A DNA stretch of 61,062 nucleotides from NCBI GenBank assembly GCA_050309775.1, contig JBNRMV010000003.1, positions 1-61,062 on the forward strand. The letters are read 5' to 3'. Within the stretch, counting starts at the first letter, position 1. Each line of letters opens with the position of its first letter. The stretch comes from DTU072 sp050309775 (GTDB taxonomy: Bacteria > Bacillota > Clostridia > Christensenellales > DTU072). The notes beneath the pieces were generated by a model. It was not told where the DNA came from and searched no databases. It saw only the letters and a program-made list of their open reading frames with translations. Positions 37,801-44,900 of this stretch are shown piece by piece. The translations under genes were made by a program, and so were the position numbers.

Positions 37801-38897
37801 TTTACGCTGTCTATGGTGAAGAGCACTTGGTTGACTGTGTTGTCCGTCGAAGACAGTATGGCGCGCAATGTGGCGTCATATGTCATATCAAAGAACGGCA
37901 CATACAGCGTACCGCCGTAGTCATAGCGCCCCATATCCATTTCGGGATAGTTGTTTGTGTAGGGATTTTCGGCAGGCTCAATTTTTATTTCGTCTTTACC
38001 TTCTTTGGCGACTACTTCCATCTCTATGTCAAAGGTGTTTATGCCGTCCGCCATGCTGCCGCTGGCTTCAAATATAACCGTTTCTACACCCTGCCTGTCC
38101 AGTCTGATATTTATGAGGTCGCCCGTCATAGTGGCTATTTCAAGTATGGCAAGGTCGCTTATGCGCAGTCCCAAGTACTTCATACTCAGCAAGTCAAATT
38201 TGCGCTCAAACTTGTCAAAGGTTTGTTTAATCATATTGTTTACCTGAATCTTGATTTGTCCGTAATTCAGGTTTACATCTCTCATTTCAATGGATTCCGC
38301 CGTTTCCGTAACCTTAATGTACTTCATGCGGCTTTGGTCGACAAGCGGACTGAGGTTACCGCCGATATTGTCGGGGTCAAAGAGGTCGGACATAGTCTGC
38401 CCAATAAAGGTGCCCGACATGTCAAACATCGTCACCATTTCAAAGAATAGGTCGAACATATTTGTCGAGCCAAAATCAAGTATGCTATGTTTTTCGTCCT
38501 GTGACTGTAAGAATAAATCGCCGTTGTTGTAATATATGAAGATACGGTTCATGTGATAGTTGTTGTCGAATACCTTGACATATATTTGACTGTTTTGGCG
38601 TCTGGAGGCATAGTTCGCCTTATAATCAATAGTATAGTTTATGTATCCTGTGTGTATGGTGTAAACCGAACTTACATAAGTTTCCGGACTGTCTTCAAGT
38701 CTTTCGGCGCCCACAAGCATACCGGAGCTTATTTTCCTCATAAGCTGGTTCTTGTTAACATTCATTATTGGCTCAGTCGTGCCTTCATCGTCAGGCAATG
38801 GGCTTGGCAATGGCGCCTCCGGCGCGCATGCAAGCAAAGTAAATGCCAGTATAGCCGCAAGCACAAGCAAAACTATGGTTTTTGTCGTTCTCTTCAC
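19896..38897 (-). CDS. Giant multidomain lipoprotein (6333 residues)
   Basis: A single uninterrupted frame of 19 kb. The signal peptide ends in LLAC (Cys24), so the protein should be lipid-anchored outside the membrane. Residues about 60-760 are related to the N-terminal part of the 3627-aa neighbour (shared pattern YDYGGTLYVPFFD, then NLPKVKFEG). Then come beta-rich modules, several beginning with an I/VDPY motif, an LP, a hydrophobic strand ending in F-x-x-G and a tryptophan. Long helical repeat blocks interrupt them (about residues 1535-1650, 2267-2774 and 3027-4529), plus four tandem units of about 100 residues (5386-5819). MBG-like domains follow (about 5680-6060) and the last 270 residues look like a right-handed beta-helix. 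The GTG start has TTGGAGG upstream, 28 bases after the previous gene. I do not know its function; adhesin, glycan binder or giant surface filament are possibilities. Confidence 0.85.
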   Translation of the reverse strand: MKRTTKTIVLLVLAAILAFTLLACAPEAPLPSPLPDDEGTTEPIMNVNKNQLMRKISSGMLVGAERLEDSPETYVSSVYTIHTGYINYTIDYKANYASRRQNSQIYVKVFDNNYHMNRIFIYYNNGDLFLQSQDEKHSILDFGSTNMFDLFFEMVTMFDMSGTFIGQTMSDLFDPDNIGGNLSPLVDQSRMKYIKVTETAESIEMRDVNLNYGQIKIQVNNMIKQTFDKFERKFDLLSMKYLGLRISDLAILEIATMTGDLINIRLDRQGVETVIFEASGSMADGINTFDIEMEVVAKEGKDEIKIEPAENPYTNNYPEMDMGRYDYGGTLYVPFFDMTYDATLRAILSSTDNTVNQVLFTIDSVNEEMGGLFYKDQMLYVDISGMNRQLNGAIELEKLNLPKVKFEGINLAQEITLLFNDILKIVQAFREDDDYGENEALVQLVLDNIYSDEKTNTISIDITKQLIEQLYGEDVDLIDLISKKLKVDRELIAQLLGDNALQNAVLVLSYNVENGDIGVDLYDGDFLVFQLRLSIIDPLPGDTLVYPESFNPDYFYWLEIPDNTILSIDGTLSMQEVSSVKFDQLFGALFGDITGLNTPYTLYSNEVLRFSLDIMQVFSYVENSAGENERHIEQVMKFELFKRDVLQLGVYSSSDPNYLLVHFNVPIGPTGSDKQGAPYKQSALKYRIERQKVKDAFNELLGEDNIFVMENIMDVLSTLLSSIRDSKSMQLRFVNSSLAFNLISDSVKEIIGIDNMNALLQARVRFAITSEEYLNIANIESQFVTPNVRPLENQTFESIYKTQWHEFAYTYFGDNLMRLKLTYIPDSVKIISGKYFYQPRAKLLDVISTYYVTIQDGVNGIKIVQSVIDPDTPRNKDAVLSAEHPLSIDPSKTSSLPGRISVLYDDGTFGDVEYIIEGFDVSNITISGMPRAEYWLIIGKDSVAEKRFYIAVEVLGRVIVPLQEIIKGEVVYMISDEGVPVVAEVTVDPYSYAIRKSENALWSPLPTSLVLRFESPDGIQDGDIVPITNIAWDFVFSNIQYNGGVFFTHAMFNNLPIALKLNVKSKIVSHLRFVDAVNTHLPIDERPYTEAVGQYTVDVLQTQTYTFPTSSTATQELRLYFEDGTYRIIGTRDHTLDDPNYYNNYLPLILQWKHEAVNQSSIRLVGTKAPLGIEDKNINTTTIGNESFAIGRQTITLNVLMPTRAEASIGNAGSVFAITGYERRSDGNYNFDAPIREMTSYSNAGFSATQALGAFFEFNPYNQMPLPQKVYLNVIQGGETRIQRKAYDIQWNESDVLMPRYTYDGSGHIINTEYILRNVSTDEELLLVTGRIGDGNHTIEVRMIVRNLDALYQDITFEGMETNETRKTIDPYLAYTFPSYYTLMLKNGTEITVNDVEWFIVLQPGQNWMLQLDGRSYHWIYDYLEYLEDLSQGNPVGSLDDIIPDGFAVPTPEELQYFRMLIEKGEIPVDNKFVFSHLGGTYTIKSYVAATDTVIAQEVALLLTVISRNVLLVDADNGYTQLEIFNTEEAQPTELYSLDTYHEESTRMLTRLEYLRKYNDEYDRTIRRINNLLTDRRKENPQLSNVLLNALVYDEYRFTSSSTEQTLLTAHYNSVWGQYPNSSEDELKFFALQSYISAKNTEINKARIGIYFGDNPETSMNKYLLNVRWTNLDEIITLLQNSTGAALGVVLEGYLGYGQINQQIVRIPFRITRREVTSFSFNRLNTSNSELLTADYRFVYIADETEAVSLINTITDNVLMDNDIPQHQKSKTIFTRLYDISSEIDRLIMEEAEQKIFDSDEETRYGLIMEEIIRMRIENIRTVFIHLKKPMGLTQDDGDGNMVFLAPSEYFYEVLSQVSLEFNNDRSTAGYFAPRFVLGNGDTLVLQKKDFDEKLLLPTIKETDPLTGNEYAIVDILMTHLSAGSCSYPVTVRFRAIVDSKDVQDGRPSESEIDPFDENGNMRFTQGYKLPERITINYRHSQAVTFKIPVGEEYENSWRIGGVALENGIIPVTQINVLNPPILDFTTQLPCGQGEFTYHVSFPQKYIGKTRYDAQAEDRAFQALDIQSGVIEINNLYEIYDPTKPVGFDISKLPHIINPYTYELGDVTFDTGDDVIETFFTRTANNSYNVEWTLTEEWANRKIDHNGTTVLRNGELVEEAVLFATAKLHSYYYTVGNEVRQLIQEIELYIKVKQLTSPIIEYEGLVDYSDNNSISFDPYDDPNNYGGNLLLPKNGLTVYFNNNLVDSHTFDARASLNYELLMSDAKDITNAHLFDALMRRSATTDAEKRGYLKTQLSRIIATYAARMNISIAQATEDIYSAAFDTILESGSLALAERQNQRKFIVDFASSLLSSHYGLSDAEAWRQLMQNNNGESARAAIVLDYMRTLPDFNESALMRDLQKLYAAYDYYVLNASQAVKEGMVAQYVAAFDDARKATITNILNAKEMFVSERMLALETINQNGGIADPILRNATIFNMVMEMSSVNSKLDILRVAFEENELCNLIAQAMADTVENVSKAMLFVELASAVQNRSDYLEALSLSIVNTMSGWSNAEQTRAYMWQSHVAATISRADYSALKTLVETYMSVAANMSINRAKQIVFSQLINVYDYNANDMSNYFTVSGEAIAARILQMSVDNANSQLQDWQILRAKSEVWQSITAALEDDGILARVLNGENDTDNTGRIDTVQVRALAYERLRLSEYLPIFEARLDILEAQITDPNQEYRRANIYRELYNGSSISEKVILAELMAAAYHSVYDTHKLVNAIAYTQAGHSILEIDDKVLYLVLYLPDGQRINITLNIFSREIKEVLVPNIVTGEVDGNVTMLQADIPNIYYIDPYNSQTFRLPSKAEFAFETGYNLELDINEWLDYDENVFYTRDEGLGDNKVYYYIHTENSYRGGHYTLKSYLTYGIGTAAERQLFEIQVIVLNRTLKQQYKEVFNFDNPIGGRSMDIPASLTNDMFVDIDVYYKNLIPPEYYYSNFGMPVVPQIDWSKTSYNQNGISDSDILVVGGFDIDVQGYLYYSNTLLTKTYQEIWQALYEQFDTTTKPIAWEKFFEVMLSGERVVKTIFAGEAAVQIKALDEQIYDELYIEAYKNTYKDANADLQSKITNLMQTLRNNNIGLISDEGSELWYIVFYEDLAAKAKNATLSAMEIEVWSALYATYISQEIANINTLRTEKWNELFEMEGIWQGQQRQIALNNLDQAYNLYRDFMLVSTWETLERTVRIDEAAIMAELIESLRQLYGSVEQAKIRGWDFLRNDDRIRGIIGESAEVKVTAKSWNFESIRNMIGEIIDEITFNAFTKSSNEDTFKVNFEVLNTLLIERLDQTLDSTILEYYDAYRDDALDLLKQMLMDMALEETAAIDQANGGLAGNARKEKNWDDLYAKRAHEAASPIDDTRAEVEASGTTEQFARDTIVWQRLLEGAGEWLDDMIEIYADTADLGVPTYQRYYYAVDAYKELRMYEYTKEMRGHYDAAYRKESLNAWNTVAASAQNYGETSESMDYILLKDVLEKAWMALEGYSTSQQISTMRSHLNPAVNGVLQYSRGWISYYNSLSSDLARKSLMDDLQLYYYGYSNGEYVGYAAVYDYITLYPESIGETAVGLTELKNVVAAQMAGAKQQSIVVETIRRLMNYAPSTADIYQRYLDDLKRDAWEYLLERKLYPPDMVALLPDSMLKPAAWDLLLEARTKIATDEHALIDDYINSVATEMLDEQKQSAFDYLLALYSGTEDATTLNLILSTLDGDEVRTTLWYELYMASSAAERLSMDSTLNQVIREGRELGVDAEAISWQRLLDKNETSPQRKALMNEMYERYTKARAFEIFRETKYAESSAVEDQRLEYYVVSYKKSMVWDEIYSQSDAERQQLMDEIFMEIFDPNEKIHRAMALDILVQRVPEEADIIALKVAAAQLEYENEAVKQQIKAAEWDAYYSAGSTQIRNAMDSIRNKYRDIFPIEVVQKAAALDDVDFRNNILGAQESQLLDSRLNEMFMILLETSFFVTVYNELVVEPYSTELTQCYNYAYQRYLIVHFDGDDTKIDEDIIKMQALYRLKELHLRTSVDYFDGVLQSRFAVFENKYKAEAWSRYYAHNLDSDQDKAELMENILHSSVTSIIETLKAEALDTLYQTLWDEATSRITAAETNLVDTIKKNSLWIILFGEQLDALENILDGILTISDDNVTLKDMAWNAMYALLEQREVYYSLLVSRKAQTIEQYPSLTPDQRDAYNWEELYQMPVMGLAQLMDEVMAVYGLFAEQSKHFAFRDLEAMLNTDKNQLDTMDTIWAVVYGENTQITNEEINALAYDRALNNYAPIADRLESAVLDIKHNAWLTFVDQSAANTLRSALLGEMYALELVYQFNDERRAAALSWDRVVNMTHEIEDELASVDPRYSEDELRAFSINCILDLLSGDERAVLQNALDAIVIPYTPEQLGAMVYDAVYSASIPDEKAVMSQIHDDLAEAGGTVTAIKAAAIVAYKTQKGQTAAGAIYNNLAELNTLEKAELFDDLHNSELSDPVEVYTLDLAEQHWGKQREVDTKYGRTNIFWDLEVLEDGGDIAKIFIGNAYKAYDNEDGEFDYKTNVFEVDNLLYKNRQIIIEKLDFYGPLNIYSGNEITDVVSYYNQLVIDPLSPYIPTKVAAYGSITGLTPDIEIDGEMYSYIGEVSVSFESRIYEFLYDEEGVAGEQMTATVSPGLGEGSQNITITVHYLNRQPVMYYVNSPNYTLESLDEELNLYPLGVNIGDNKLLTVDPLNESIYNTDTGSYMLPNSLVVMFTEAYADGIISTLFMNDVFNNRLDISDIDWNLMGKTITLAGLAPSNISINSYTVDGQRMDATAQMGTSFWKIQLDVLEKHVERTLQVNQQGQGGVILANLSGGVLTATKKIDPYNVMVSFPDHVRVEFEDGSESKLLTNISWQFAEGRGLEYLQLPEVITGTIGENAMYITAGFRCVSEIIWINFPIQKRHIDISIEGSDEIRYLEGGTIYLIKGVDLMTQLNKYSSLYYNFADYGQPEDWSEVPLEFLPNDVSQVSTAEVGTYSVRGRLGQINDPNIIFEIIVIDPKLYAIDANGQLNSKVYYDSLTAAINTYGVHQAGKENEADFLPSSLVQLSISDANGNIVIGYNEFDIVQRYWDIANKKVVFTCVYTFLDENDDIERLAGGLNGSQQLYFTVELPLHTYLYSDIDDSMVLRTNSDDGTNILKLELGQPLKMSDLPKAIMNYGRQNAFEVPLLWDLRSINVNKAGTYSLYGYYRDYTSSFPRSKNLEVVIEKIDISDSISTLYPLTQTYTGLYIEVVPVLPDVLREQGNYTQLRLGREVIVEYLSEEKYNMGAFEEFSTTPYKDAGAYYVRITIIDYNTVGEKIFRLVINPIEIDPRDIIFEYGAGASNVSVKIPDWPETVDEKNRLFFNQFRVYGNQHLGANVSARARAAAYDTLYSNVSLTAQELLTNRYNAVLLNNFPQYDSADEEAKANMRLMAKSIVWEEVVPYGVSGAQLVPGWPKNDTEKEALFNAAKQQLEGGSSNKEAMAQAYDNLFAVVNDLGKVTLQNRLDEIILTRFPNFDEATEAVRITMLIEARSIVWEEIVPTGLVGHALISNWPRDMEQKELMLDAEYEYILNISLAGSERELFIKNVKALAYEELLAKVYSTAQLKLRNALASILQIYYPLYDTYGDDQKALILTEVKSLVWDEIVPGDTVTEKSYVYDGEDHMPVVTGLPQAKIIGWPQTPDEKAAMLSFAHTENTNFTEEEARARAFDNLMQTVYSNIFALQKMTDILNSVIEESYPAYNLPSTPYEQRQQLLIKAKAQAWDTRIVYGDTVEETYYSFSYWYADMNNNGMITNTRPRAAGTYEITLLIDPLLNRNYRLKADTTIMTTISIRRATINQSFANEMVYRGTALMPECSGLHDANGDLPAGVSIEYTYLFEGQPVTSIRNVGEYIFSAVINGGNNYPSWTVDSQVITITKKDLTIDIGTVVSGYLENTKALNSSITFDGVVGSDLPSMFGYLVCDSDVTNKHMVGDYDIEFVGFKSSYDGDKIYYLNAAIPSDDVLAMNPVLFGNYNITVINGTYTIRKANESAVIINDKTELDTHYNALTEGTSVIWYLAPGNYGDLVVNKNVGITIIGCYDANAQFEEYADIEDTHERTMNIVKSDAGHIVTIFESVTISRGALTLDIVKIGGRINSHSIYIGANASAIEVRRSSLVHTEVFGAGGVAIPQNASAIYSSPSFRDLLRIDRTYIEGFTSAVYLNAAGALEVVNSRFNRNNTTAIRCFNNTIHIEGSRFEFTSDNALYFEMTEYTVINSSFLSNRVAIKSLTTNTYDLWLENTFVNNVQDITTL
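21440..22760 (-). repeat. Four tandem coding repeats of about 100 residues
   Basis: Within the 6333-aa protein the phrase W-P-x-x-x-x-E-K recurs near 22738, 22430, 22128 and 21750. Each copy is followed by a helical stretch with AYDNL or a variant (AYDTL, AYEEL, AFDNL), then YP-x-Y or FP-x-(Y/F)D, then (V/A)WEEIVP or a variant. Spacing is about 305 bases, except for the last copy, which carries an extra MBG-like start (SYVYDGEDHMPVVTGLP). The copies are clear in protein but diverged in DNA. Confidence 0.75.
25310..29815 (-). repeat. Largest alpha-helical repeat block of the 6333-aa lipoprotein
   Basis: About 1500 residues made of degenerate helical units of roughly 35-45 residues. The recurring pattern is A-W-x-x-L-Y or A-W-D-x-L-L, an acidic or serine-rich turn, then R-x-x-L-M-x-E-I and a tyrosine, for example MVWDEIYSQSDAERQQLMDE and AYNWEELYQM. 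The block begins and ends inside beta-rich modules. It is low in Cys, Pro and Gly. I do not recognise a named repeat family. Confidence 0.7.
30575..32095 (-). repeat. Second alpha-helical repeat block of the 6333-aa lipoprotein
   Basis: About 500 residues, from FDALMRRSATTDAEKRG to AIAYTQAGHSILEI, with the same character as the larger block (alanine-rich helices, recurrent aromatic plus leucine positions, SEVWQSI and ALAYERL). It separates a beta module with FDPYDDPNNYG from one with IDPYNSQTFRLP. Confidence 0.6.
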
Positions 38898-38925
38898 AGT
38901 ATAGCCTCCAATAGCTGTTTCATAA

Positions 38926-41900
38926 TTATGCCAACACCATCCTTAACAGGTTTGACTGATATGTTACATTCCCGATTGTAAACGAAGACGAGTATACTAC
39001 GCTGCCGCTGCCGCTGTTTGCGGGAATGTTCCAATTTATGTTAGTTATAGTAAGTATTTTTACATTGACCTGCTTTCCGCCGATAGTCTTTGTTATGATG
39101 CTGCCTTCAAACTCCTCTCCTGCAAAGTAGTCCAGCATATCAAACACCATCTGTTGACGCGAGTCATAAGGATTTATGCCGCCGACATAGTCAGTGCTGT
39201 GGTTATAATCGGTCTTGACGGCAATCGACAGCTGTGTAAGCGGCGCGTCTTTGGGCATGGTCACCGTCATTTGTGTGCCGTTCTGGTCTAAATAGTACTG
39301 CAACGGCGACAAATCCAAGAAAAGCAATCTTATCTTGAAAGTCTGGGTATATATATACCCTCCTTTCGTCAACTGCAACAGCAGCGTGACGGTTTTTGTG
39401 CCGTCAATGCCGCCGTCAAGATAGCCCGGTGCCGTCTGCACATCATAACTTTCTTCAACGCAAAGTATGGCTTTGGCCTCTTTCTCAAACCAAGCGCGGA
39501 AAGCCTCGCCTTTCAGCCATCTATCCCACGCAATGGCGCTGAGTTCTTCATTTGTTTCGACAGAGGGATTGTCAATTGCCACCTTTTCTCTCAATGCGTC
39601 AAGCGCCACAATGTCCTCATTCTCGAACTCCACGCTATACGCATCCCAGCTCTTTGCTCTTACTTCGTAAGAATTGAGCAACGGATATTTTGATGCCATA
39701 GCTGAAAGCAGGGCGTTGAGTTCGTTCGTCAATGCCGGATGACCGGAATAGCTGAGCATAAGACTTGTCCATTTCTCCGTCTTTACATATTCGTCATATG
39801 CCAACGCCTTCAGCTCAATTGTCGTAAGTGTCGGGTTGGCTTCCTCTATTCTGGCAATCATAGCCAAAAGTTCGTTGGGGTCAAGCGCCATCTGAACTTT
39901 GGAATCCCAAATATTAGCTTTTTCATCTTCCGTATACAGCGTTGTCTGACTGCGTATATACAAGAACATATACATTCTGTACCAGCCCTCAAACTTCTTA
40001 TCGACAGTCACTCTGTTGCCTTGTTTTTTGGTTATGGTATCCAGCAGATTGTTCATTCTTGTCCGTGTTGCCGGCGATGTTGAGGAATGGTTGAGGTATA
40101 TTCCCCATGACTCGTCGTCAAACTGTGTAAACTGAACATTATTGTTTTGCTGCCATACAATTTTTTGCCATTCTACAATGTTTGCGATAAGCTCTTGTTG
40201 TTGCGCTTGGCTTCTGCCGGTATCTATGAGCAACTCCATAGCAGCCTTTTCGGCTTCATTGTTTGTCAGCGTGGGATACATATATTTTATGTATGCCGTC
40301 AAATCAGCCTTAGCCTTTGTCAGCGTTCTGTTCCATAGCACTCTGACATTGCCTAGGTCTGTACCCGCCATTTGGTTGAGCGTTCCGATAGCTTTTACGG
40401 TGGCCGGCAACATCGGGTCTGTCGGGTTAAGTATCAGCATTGCCGCGCCTGTTGTGCCATAAAGTCTTTGGTATTGCTCCTCGGCAAGGGTGGTTGCCGC
40501 CGCCGGGGTGTTGCCTTGCGCAATATACCATTCTTTCAGCCCTTCAACGGTATAATCGGTGGCGTTTACTTGGCTGATATATGATTCCTCATACCTGTAT
40601 GTTGCGCTGTTGGCTCTGGTCAGTTTGTTTTTATGCGCATTGCCCAACGAGAAACTGCCTGTGATTGGTACGCCGCCGCTATTGTATGCCATATTCTTTG
40701 CCTCGGCGTCCCAATAAAGGATATAGTTCCTTTTTTGTTGGATTTCTTCCATTTCGGCATCGTCTATGCTGCTGCGGATAAGTCTGCTGTCTTCCGGATA
40801 GAAAAGCACATTCTTATATACTGTTTCTGTCCATTCTCTTACGATTTCGCCGTGAATGTCAATTTCGTTCCTGTACTGGGTCTCTTTTATCATGACCTCA
40901 TACTGGTTCTGCGCCGAATAGTCCACAAGTTTGGAGAATACAAAACTTATGGGGTTCATTATGGTATAGTTGTTTGTGTCGTGTATGTCGCCGCCCTCGG
41001 GACCGCTGTATTGGCGCAGTCCGCTACCGCTGGTGGCATTGTATTCCCAGGCGTTTACGACAAGGCGCAATGTAACTTCCTGTCCTACTCTGCTGTTCTT
41101 TATGTAGCCTCTGACGATAATGCCCATCTTGCCTGTGTTCTGGTTTATGACCACCGAACCCGAATAACTAATCGCTTGGTCGCTGAAATCCCAATTTACA
41201 GCCAAATCCGAGAACTGTACCAAGTTGCCGTTTATGATGATGCCCTCATCCAAATTTATGAGGTTGGGGAAATCGGCAACTCTGCCGGCAAACGGGTCGG
41301 CAATGTGATACAGCGGATCAGTCTTGGAGCAGCTTGTTTCGTCATTGTATAGGTTCCAGTTGCCGCTATCAAGCCTTCTATCATGTACAAATATGATAAG
41401 GCTGAGGTCTTGAGAGGCTATGCCCTCGCTATACAGCGTTGAGGTAAACTCATTTCTGTAAAGCGCAAGTTCTCTCCTGGCAAAACCGGGCTTCATGCTC
41501 TCCCAGATTTCCCATTCATCTTCGGGGGTGCCGACTTCATTTTCAACAATATAGTCTTTTAGCGTAGTCCACGCATTTATGTGTGCCCACATATCAAAGC
41601 ACAACGCATTGAGCTGCGTACCCGTTGCGCCGGGGTACTTCAGCTGCACTCTGGTTTTTATTGCCAACAGTTCCGCCTCGCTGATTTCTCCAAAAAGAGC
41701 CAGCCAGCCGTCCGATTTCAGCGCTTCGTTCAGGTTTGCCGTGCCGAATCTTTGCATATATATGGCGGTTATGATAGCGTTCATATTTCTGTAAAGCAAA
41801 TCTTCTTCTATGCTGAGTTGGTCCTCAGAGCCTGCAACTTCGGCGGCCTTTTGGGTTATTTCTGCATAAAGTATTTCCCACGCCGATGACATAGCATCTC

Positions 41901-44900
41901 TCATATTGCCTTCATTTCCAGCATAGGTGACGCCTGCATTGGGGTTTCTCGGGGTGGACCAGTTCGCAGGTTTTGACCAGTTTATGTTGACTATATAGCT
42001 GTCACCGCCGTTGTTTTCGCTGAAGATTATTTCGGTCTTTGACGGAACATATATGTAGTCGCCGTACGGGTCTATGGCAAATTGTCCGTTGCCAAGGTTC
42101 ATTACATTCAGGTTGCGCGCCAATTTCATAGCGTCTATTATTCTGCCCTCTACCATGACATTGTTGATGGCTTCGGCTACGCTGAGGTTTATGGCTCTGC
42201 CCAGTCTGCCGCCTGTGTTTATGGCAAGCCCTGCCGCCACGCTCGCGCGCATCTCAACAACAAGGTTGGATATCGTCCTCTCTATTTCTTGTCGTACAGC
42301 GGCTATGGTCATGGCATAATTGTCTTCCACAAAGTAGAACAAGTCTGCGAAGAAACCTTCAATAAGGTTCTTTATGTTGCCTTGCTCCGTCCCCAGAAGA
42401 ATGTCTGCAAGCTTATCTCTGAGCGTTGTCAAATCGGCATTCTTTGCTTCTTTTCTTGCCAATAGCTTTGTATTGACGGCATTTTTAAGTTCTTCTGTGT
42501 CATTGCTGGCCGCAAGCGCTACGCTGAGCATTCTGGTGAATTCGTCATTTATGAGCGTGCGGATTGCGTTGCGTACGCTCTGCAGATTGGTATCTGTTAT
42601 GGCATTTATGGCGCTGACCAAAGCATTGATATTGAGCTCAGCTTCAATGTCATTCTTGAGTTTTATGAGATAAATCTGTTGGTCAATATCCATTTGCTGC
42701 AACTCATACATGACCTGCGGCTCGACAAAGTCCACTATTTTGTTGTTTATGACAAGCCTTGCGCTCTCGTTGTATACCTCGTTAAAGAACGCATCGACAA
42801 CGCTTTCGACATCGGCAAAAGACAGTTGCGAATCGGGAGCAAGATAAGCCGCCAACTGCGCCAGTACGGCGTCAGCGCCGGCATTTGACATGTCATCAAA
42901 GACTGCGATAAGAATATTCGCCACATAATTGTGAATAATCTTTTCGGGTTCGTCGGGGTTTACTCCGGTATACAGCGTTGGTTTTTGGTTGAGCTGCCCG
43001 AATATTACTTCGCGCGCAGCTCCGCTGGCTATGCTTGCCAAATCCAAGCGCTTCAGTTCGCTGCTTATTCTCTTTTTGTTGACGCCCTCTTTCAATGCCG
43101 AATTGACATCAAGGCACAGCCCTATCTCGTATTCAAGTTTTGTCAGGTTGATATTGCCCTGAATTTCTGCTTTTATTGCATCCATAAGCTCGGAAAGCTC
43201 GGCGGCAATATGGCTGCGTATCTCTTCATCGTTGTAATCGATAACCGGACGAACCGCCACGACAGTCTTGTCATAGAAATGTATGCGGGTTGCAATAGTC
43301 TGCCCTGCACCGAGATTTACGCTCAGCGTAATGTTATACTTGTTGTCGCCTTTCATCAGATGTACTTTTTGCGAGCCAATCATGATATAATCGCCGTCGT
43401 TGTCGGTATAATAAATGATACCGTCAATGCCGTATCTGATATCTGCAATTTCCACGCCTCTATACATATAGCGCAAACTTGAGAAAGTATGCGTTATTCC
43501 GGACTGGAATTTCACCGACAGGTTTGCCGGAGGAATGAACAGCCCCTGATAGTTTGAATTTCTGTATGCGTCGACATTTATTATAAATTCTCGGTAATAA
43601 TAATCGCCATACGCCGTCGAGGCATTGAACAACTCCTGAATTCTCTCCCTCTTTTCCTCATCTGCGGCAGACGATGTCACGACTATGTCGGAATGCGAGG
43701 TCTTGAGTCCATGAGTCTGCTCCAGCGGCAGCGATACCACTTCGGCCGATTCTACTCTGATATAGAGCGTTATGGTCTCTCTGTCATGGTATACCCTCTC
43801 CGGCACGCCGTATTGGTTGGGCACCGTCTCATACCACCCAAGTATTGACGCTGTGGCAAGTCTTATGTCGCTGTCGTCGCCTTTGTAGTTGTGGTTGTTG
43901 AGGAAATATCTCCAGTCATCGTGTATTGTCCAAACAATGTCGGATACCGTGATATCATACATTGAGGTCGAACGGTTTATGGTCTTTGGCAAATAGTCGG
44001 GGCTGGACAAATAGAGATTCAGCGGATTGAACTCATAAAGGTCATTTATGACTATTCTGCCGCCTACTATCTCAAATAGGTCATTGTACGAAGCCACACT
44101 TCTGTATAGGTTGCCAAAATTTACCTTGACTATATTTATGTTTCTCTTGAGCCTGAATCCTTGTTCAGTTAGGTAGGATATCTCAAGGCTGATATCCAGT
44201 CCGCTGTTGTACAGCACTTCAATGGGAATTTTTGTGATATAAGAGCCTGCCGGCATAAGCGCTATGTTGCTTGTTTCTACATACCATTCGTTAAGCCTGG
44301 GCGCATTTTCTCCGTACTGCGGTCCGTATTGGAAAGTAATTGGGGTTTGGGTGGCCTGGATTGAGGCATCGACGCTGGCGCTGATATTGTCGCCAAGTAT
44401 AAAGCCGTCAACGCCCCAAATTGCGCTGCCGTTGGGGTTGTAGAGCTGAATGCGGTGGGTCTGCAATTCCGTACCCGCTAAAGCAAAAATACCCTCGATA
44501 AATTTTATGCGGATAAGAAGGTCATGCGCGCCGGCGCCTTGTCCCAGCCTTATGATATATTTGCCGTCGCCGTAGTTGAAGCCCATTGTGTCGCCGGTTT
44601 TTTGTACGATGTCCTGAGTATTCATAATACCTTTCAGGTTTTCTATGGAAAGGTCTTTTATCAGCTTTTCGCGGTTGTCAAATACCAAACATGCGTTCTG
44701 GAAAATAATCGTCAGCAATTCGTAAGGATACAGCGCAACCGGCTGAACGGGTTGCTGAATATAATTGCCCCACTCGTCTTTCACACCTTCAATAAACGGC
44801 ACATTTATGCCTGTAAAGTTGTAGTCTATGTTCTCATAAAAGCCTCTGCCAAAATACAAGTTTTCGATTTTGCCCTCTGTGTTGATTCGGATGCCGTCAA

